Positions 5,958-8,549 of a stretch of 8,549 nucleotides of DNA are shown here, piece after piece; the first letter of the stretch is position 1; every line of letters begins with the position of its first letter. The DNA lies in contig CAJONF010000065.1 in assembly GCA_905236665.1 (NCBI GenBank), forward strand, positions 1 through 8,549, in the 5' to 3' direction. This DNA comes from an uncultured Selenomonadaceae bacterium. Lineage in GTDB: Bacteria > Bacillota > Negativicutes > Selenomonadales > Selenomonadaceae. A model generated the notes under the pieces. It saw nothing but the letters and a program-made list of their open reading frames with translations, did no database searches and was not told the origin of the DNA. The translations under genes and the position numbers were made by a program.

Positions 5958-7670
5958 ATGGACAGAAGAACATTTATAAAAGGGGCGATGGCTTTGACGG
6001 CGGCGGCTTGGACAAATCCGATGATAATAATCAGCGCGGCAGAAAATATTTCTTGGTGGCAGAAAAAGCCCGTCTATCAGATTTACCCGAAAAGTTTTTT
6101 AGATACGACCGGCTCCGGCACCGGCGATTTGCGCGGCGTAATTCAAAAGCTTGATTATATAAAAAGTTTGGACGCGGGCGCGATTTGGTTGACGCCGATT
6201 TACCCTTCGCCCATGGTCGACAACGGCTACGATATTTCCGACTACACAGGGATTAATCCGCTCTTCGGCACCATGGCAGATTTCGACGAACTGATTGCAG
6301 AGGCTAAAGCAAGAGATATTAAAATCGTCATGGATTTAGTTTTTAATCACACGTCTGATAAGCACCCGTGGTTTTTAGAATCAAAGTCCAGCCGCGATAA
6401 TCCCAAAGCTGATTGGTACATTTGGCGCGATAAAAAAACTAATTGGCGCGGGATTTTCGGCGGTAGTGCGTGGCAATGGTGCGAGGAACGCCAGCAATAT
6501 TATCTGCACACCTTCGCTACACAACAGCCCGATTTGAATTGGGAAAATCCCGACGTTCGCCGCGCCCTTTATGACGCCGCAAATTTCTGGCTCGATAAAG
6601 GCGTTGGCGGCTTCCGTATCGACGCGATTGTTTACATTAAAAAGCCTAAAGATTTTGTTGACGGCACGCCCGACGCTGACGGTACTTGCTCCGTACACAA
6701 CATGACCGCCAACACGCCCGGCATTTTGGATTTCTTGCACGAATTCAAGCGCGAAGTTTTCGACGGTAAAAATATTTTCACGGTTGGCGAGGCAAACAGC
6801 GTTAAGCCCGAAGATTTAAAGTATTGGGTCGGCTCTCAAGGCGTTTTCAATATGCTCTTTGAATTCAGCCACGTCAATATTATGTTTCCCAATGGCGATG
6901 AAGTTTGGCACCACGCTAAACCGATTAGATTAACGAACTTGAAAAAAGCTTTAAGTGACAGCCAAGCCGCCACGCGTGACAGCTGGTATCCGATATATTT
7001 TGAAAATCATGACCGTTCGCGCTCGATTGAAACTTTTTTTCCGCATGGCACCGATAAAATTTTGGCGGCAAAGGCTTTGGCAATGATTTTGTTTACGCTA
7101 CGTGGCACGCCGTTTATCTATCAGGGTGAAGAACTCGGCTTTGCTAACACAAAATTTAATTCGATTGACGATTACGACGACATCTCCTCACGCGGCGAAT
7201 ATAATTTGGCGCGGGCGGACGGTTTAAGTGACAAGGAGGCAATGCGTTTCGTGCAAAGATTCAGCCGCGATAATGCTAGAACTCCCATGCAATGGAACAC
7301 GTCAGCAAATGCGGGCTTCACAGCCGGTAAACCTTGGCTCCCCGTTCACAAAGATTTTAAAATTTGCAATGCCGCCGTCGAAGATTTAGACAAAAATTCT
7401 GTGCTGAATTTTTATCGGCAGTTAAGCGCGTTCCGAAATTCCAGCGAAGTTTTAATCAGCGGCGAATATGCGGAACTTTATCACAACAACGAGGAACTTT
7501 TCATCTTCACGCGGACGCTCGGCAATAAAAAAATCTGCACAGCGATAAATTTCACCACGCGTAAAATTAATTTTCCTAACGATTTTAAATTCGGCAAAAA
7601 AATTTTCGGCAACTATCCTGACGAAAAAAATTATTTGCGCCCGACGGAGGCGGCGATTTATGAATTTTAA
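5958..7670 (+). CDS. GH13 alpha-glucosidase (oligo-1,6-glucosidase-like) with Tat-type signal
   Basis: A 570-residue alpha-amylase-family glucosidase that should release glucose from short alpha-glucosides. All GH13 regions are seen: region I DLVFNH (126-131), region V QPDLNW (190-195), region II GFRIDAI with nucleophile D222, region III FTVGEAN with acid/base E278, and region IV FENHD with D352. SRDNARTPMQWN (436-447) is typical of the oligo-1,6-glucosidase/trehalose-synthase group (GH13_31-like). Ala223 after the nucleophile hints at alpha-1,4 rather than alpha-1,6 preference. The N-terminus MDRRTFIKGAMALTAAA looks like a twin-arginine signal, with a possible cleavage near ISAA (25-28), so export in folded form is likely; members of this group are usually cytoplasmic. 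The ATG at 5958 has AAGGAG at 5943-5948, 9 bases upstream. It is 26 bases after the MutS-like gene and overlaps the next gene by 11 bases. Confidence 0.92.
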   Translation: MDRRTFIKGAMALTAAAWTNPMIIISAAENISWWQKKPVYQIYPKSFLDTTGSGTGDLRGVIQKLDYIKSLDAGAIWLTPIYPSPMVDNGYDISDYTGINPLFGTMADFDELIAEAKARDIKIVMDLVFNHTSDKHPWFLESKSSRDNPKADWYIWRDKKTNWRGIFGGSAWQWCEERQQYYLHTFATQQPDLNWENPDVRRALYDAANFWLDKGVGGFRIDAIVYIKKPKDFVDGTPDADGTCSVHNMTANTPGILDFLHEFKREVFDGKNIFTVGEANSVKPEDLKYWVGSQGVFNMLFEFSHVNIMFPNGDEVWHHAKPIRLTNLKKALSDSQAATRDSWYPIYFENHDRSRSIETFFPHGTDKILAAKALAMILFTLRGTPFIYQGEELGFANTKFNSIDDYDDISSRGEYNLARADGLSDKEAMRFVQRFSRDNARTPMQWNTSANAGFTAGKPWLPVHKDFKICNAAVEDLDKNSVLNFYRQLSAFRNSSEVLISGEYAELYHNNEELFIFTRTLGNKKICTAINFTTRKINFPNDFKFGKKIFGNYPDEKNYLRPTEAAIYEF

Positions 7671-8436
7671 AGTAGCGGCGAGCGACTTCGACGGAACGAT
7701 TTTTCGTGAACAAAAAATTTCTGCTGAAGATTTATCCGCGATAAAATCTTGGCGAGCGGCAGGCAATAAATTCGGTATTGTCACGGGGCGTTGTTATCCC
7801 ATGCTCACGCCGCATTTAAACGATTTTAATTTGGAAATTGACTTCGCCATTTGCGACAACGGCGCGATAATCTTTGACGACGGAAAAATTATTTTTGAAA
7901 CGGAAATCCCGCCAAAAGTTTTGTTTGAACTGGTAAACGAGCAATGCTTAAAAAAAAGTTTTCATTTCTTGCTGGAAGCGGCGGACGAAACTTTTTATTT
8001 TGGCGTGAAAGAAAATTCGTGGGTCGTCAGCGAAGGCGTGCGCTGGAAAAATTTTTTAACGCCCATTGACGCCGCGCAGATTGAAAATTTGCCGAAGAAA
8101 ATTAATCAAATGGCGTTGGGTTTTGAAACGATTGAGGATACGAAATTTGCGGCGGAAACTTTAAATCTTAAGTTCGGCGAAAAAATTTTTGCGCAAAGAA
8201 ATACCCGCAGCCTTGACATCGTGACGGCGGGCATAAATAAGGCGCAGGGCGTCGAAAATCTTTTGAGCGTGATGAATTGGCGCGGCGAAGTTTTCGTTAT
8301 CGGTGATGAGTCGAACGATTTGCCGATGATAAAAAAATTCGGCGGCTACACTGTCAACACCGCTAAAGATTTTGTAAAACGCGAAGCTACGGCAATTTTT
8401 GATTCGGTCGGCGAAATGCTGAAAAAATTTTCTTGA
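7660..8436 (+). CDS. Cof-type HAD-superfamily phosphatase
   Basis: A 258-residue cytoplasmic phosphatase of the Cof/YidA type (HAD subfamily IIB). Motif I is DFDGT with nucleophile D9 and acid/base D11; motif II is T42-G43 in IVTGR; motif III is K194 in GINKAQGV; motif IV is GDESNDLPM (D216, D220), which binds Mg2+. The cap domain lies between, about 85-187. The family acts on sugar phosphates, nucleotides or cofactors; substrate cannot be read from sequence. The start ATG lies inside the end of the glucosidase gene (11-base overlap), with GGAGG at 7646-7650 in that gene as its ribosome site, so translation is probably coupled. This suggests a shared role in carbohydrate use, as an inference. 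The stop codon TGA lies within the -35 box of the tRNA promoter, and no terminator follows. Confidence 0.9.
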   Translation: MNFKVAASDFDGTIFREQKISAEDLSAIKSWRAAGNKFGIVTGRCYPMLTPHLNDFNLEIDFAICDNGAIIFDDGKIIFETEIPPKVLFELVNEQCLKKSFHFLLEAADETFYFGVKENSWVVSEGVRWKNFLTPIDAAQIENLPKKINQMALGFETIEDTKFAAETLNLKFGEKIFAQRNTRSLDIVTAGINKAQGVENLLSVMNWRGEVFVIGDESNDLPMIKKFGGYTVNTAKDFVKREATAIFDSVGEMLKKFS

Positions 8437-8461
8437 CAAAAATAAATAAAGCCGCTATAAT
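8433..8461 (+). promoter_or_regulatory. Consensus sigma-70/A promoter for tRNA-Gly
   Basis: TTGACA at 8433-8438 and TATAAT at 8456-8461 are both perfect matches with the ideal 17-base spacer. Initiation is expected near 8468, giving a leader of about 25 bases before the tRNA. Such a strong, apparently unregulated promoter fits a stable-RNA gene. The -35 box contains the stop codon of the upstream phosphatase gene. Confidence 0.93.
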
Positions 8462-8462
8462 C

Positions 8463-8496
8463 CCGCTTGTGTTAGTCAAACGACTAAGACGAGCGG
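8463..8496 (+). repeat. Long inverted repeat spanning the tRNA leader and tRNA 5' end
   Basis: Two 15-base arms, 8463-8477 and 8482-8496, surround an AAAC loop. Thirteen positions pair as Watson-Crick, one is T-G (8468/8491) and one is a G-G mismatch (8471/8488). The right arm includes GCGG, the first four bases of the mature tRNA. The left outer part (CCGC) lies before the predicted transcription start, so the promoter's own transcript would form only the inner stem. There is no T-run, so it is not an ordinary terminator. Confidence 0.75.
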
Positions 8497-8549
8497 AAGT
8501 AGCTCAGTGGTAGAGCACAACCTTGCCAAGGTTGGGGTCGCGAGTTCGA
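8493..8549 (+). tRNA. tRNA-Gly (anticodon GCC), cut off by window end
   Basis: The sequence begins with acceptor strand GCGGAAG (8493-8499), then TA and the D-arm GCTC...GAGC (8502-8505 / 8513-8516). The anticodon stem CAACC/GGTTG (8518-8522 / 8530-8534) holds loop TTGCCAA with anticodon GCC at 8525-8527. The variable loop and the 5' half of the T-arm with TTCGA follow. The 3' T-stem, the 3' acceptor strand and any CCA lie beyond the window. It is close in sequence to glycine tRNAs of Bacillota. It reads GGC and GGT codons. Confidence 0.96.

Overview
The window (8549 bases, moderate-to-low GC with many A/T runs) looks like ordinary chromosomal DNA of a motile member of the Bacillota. A DUF4127-family protein, CheX, GTG/TTG starts with strong AGGAG-type ribosome sites, and codon style suggest Clostridia or Negativicutes. 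That placement is an impression, not a proof. There is no sign of phage, transposon, CRISPR or a known defence system. Coding density is very high: the longest stretch without a gene is about 150 bases.

Layout: (1) 45-455, + strand, a small metal-binding cupin. (2) 478-2040, - strand, convergent with the cupin, an exported DUF4127 protein of unknown function. (3) 2041-2191, a divergent intergenic region holding four copies of a 7-bp tandem repeat and a 7-bp-stem inverted repeat. (4) 2192-2656, + strand, a CheX-type CheY-P phosphatase, closed by a strong intrinsic terminator at 2671-2703. (5) A promoter-like -10 box with a perfect 7+1+7 palindrome just behind it leads into a probable four-gene operon, 2794-8436: a REC-GGDEF diguanylate cyclase, a membrane MutS-like ATPase, a twin-arginine-signal GH13 alpha-glucosidase and a Cof-type HAD phosphatase. 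Gaps in this run are 42 and 26 bases, then an 11-base overlap, with no terminator seen. (6) A consensus TTGACA-17-TATAAT promoter, whose -35 box overlaps the HAD stop codon, drives a tRNA-Gly(GCC) cut off by the window end.

How the genes may work together: CheX and the REC-GGDEF protein form a phospho-signalling and c-di-GMP pair of neighbours, though the terminator separates their transcription. The GH13 and HAD genes overlap and are probably translationally coupled, fitting alpha-glucoside use followed by handling of a phosphorylated metabolite. The membrane MutS-like protein has no clear functional link to its neighbours.

The points most worth a second look are the cryptic second GGDEF-like domain (with an RxxD motif but a GSNQI 'active site') in the cyclase, the long inverted repeat that takes in the first four bases of the tRNA, the membrane MutS-like ATPase, the Tat-type signal on a normally cytoplasmic glucosidase family, and the heptamer repeat between divergent genes. 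I see no convincing evidence of a wholly new system.
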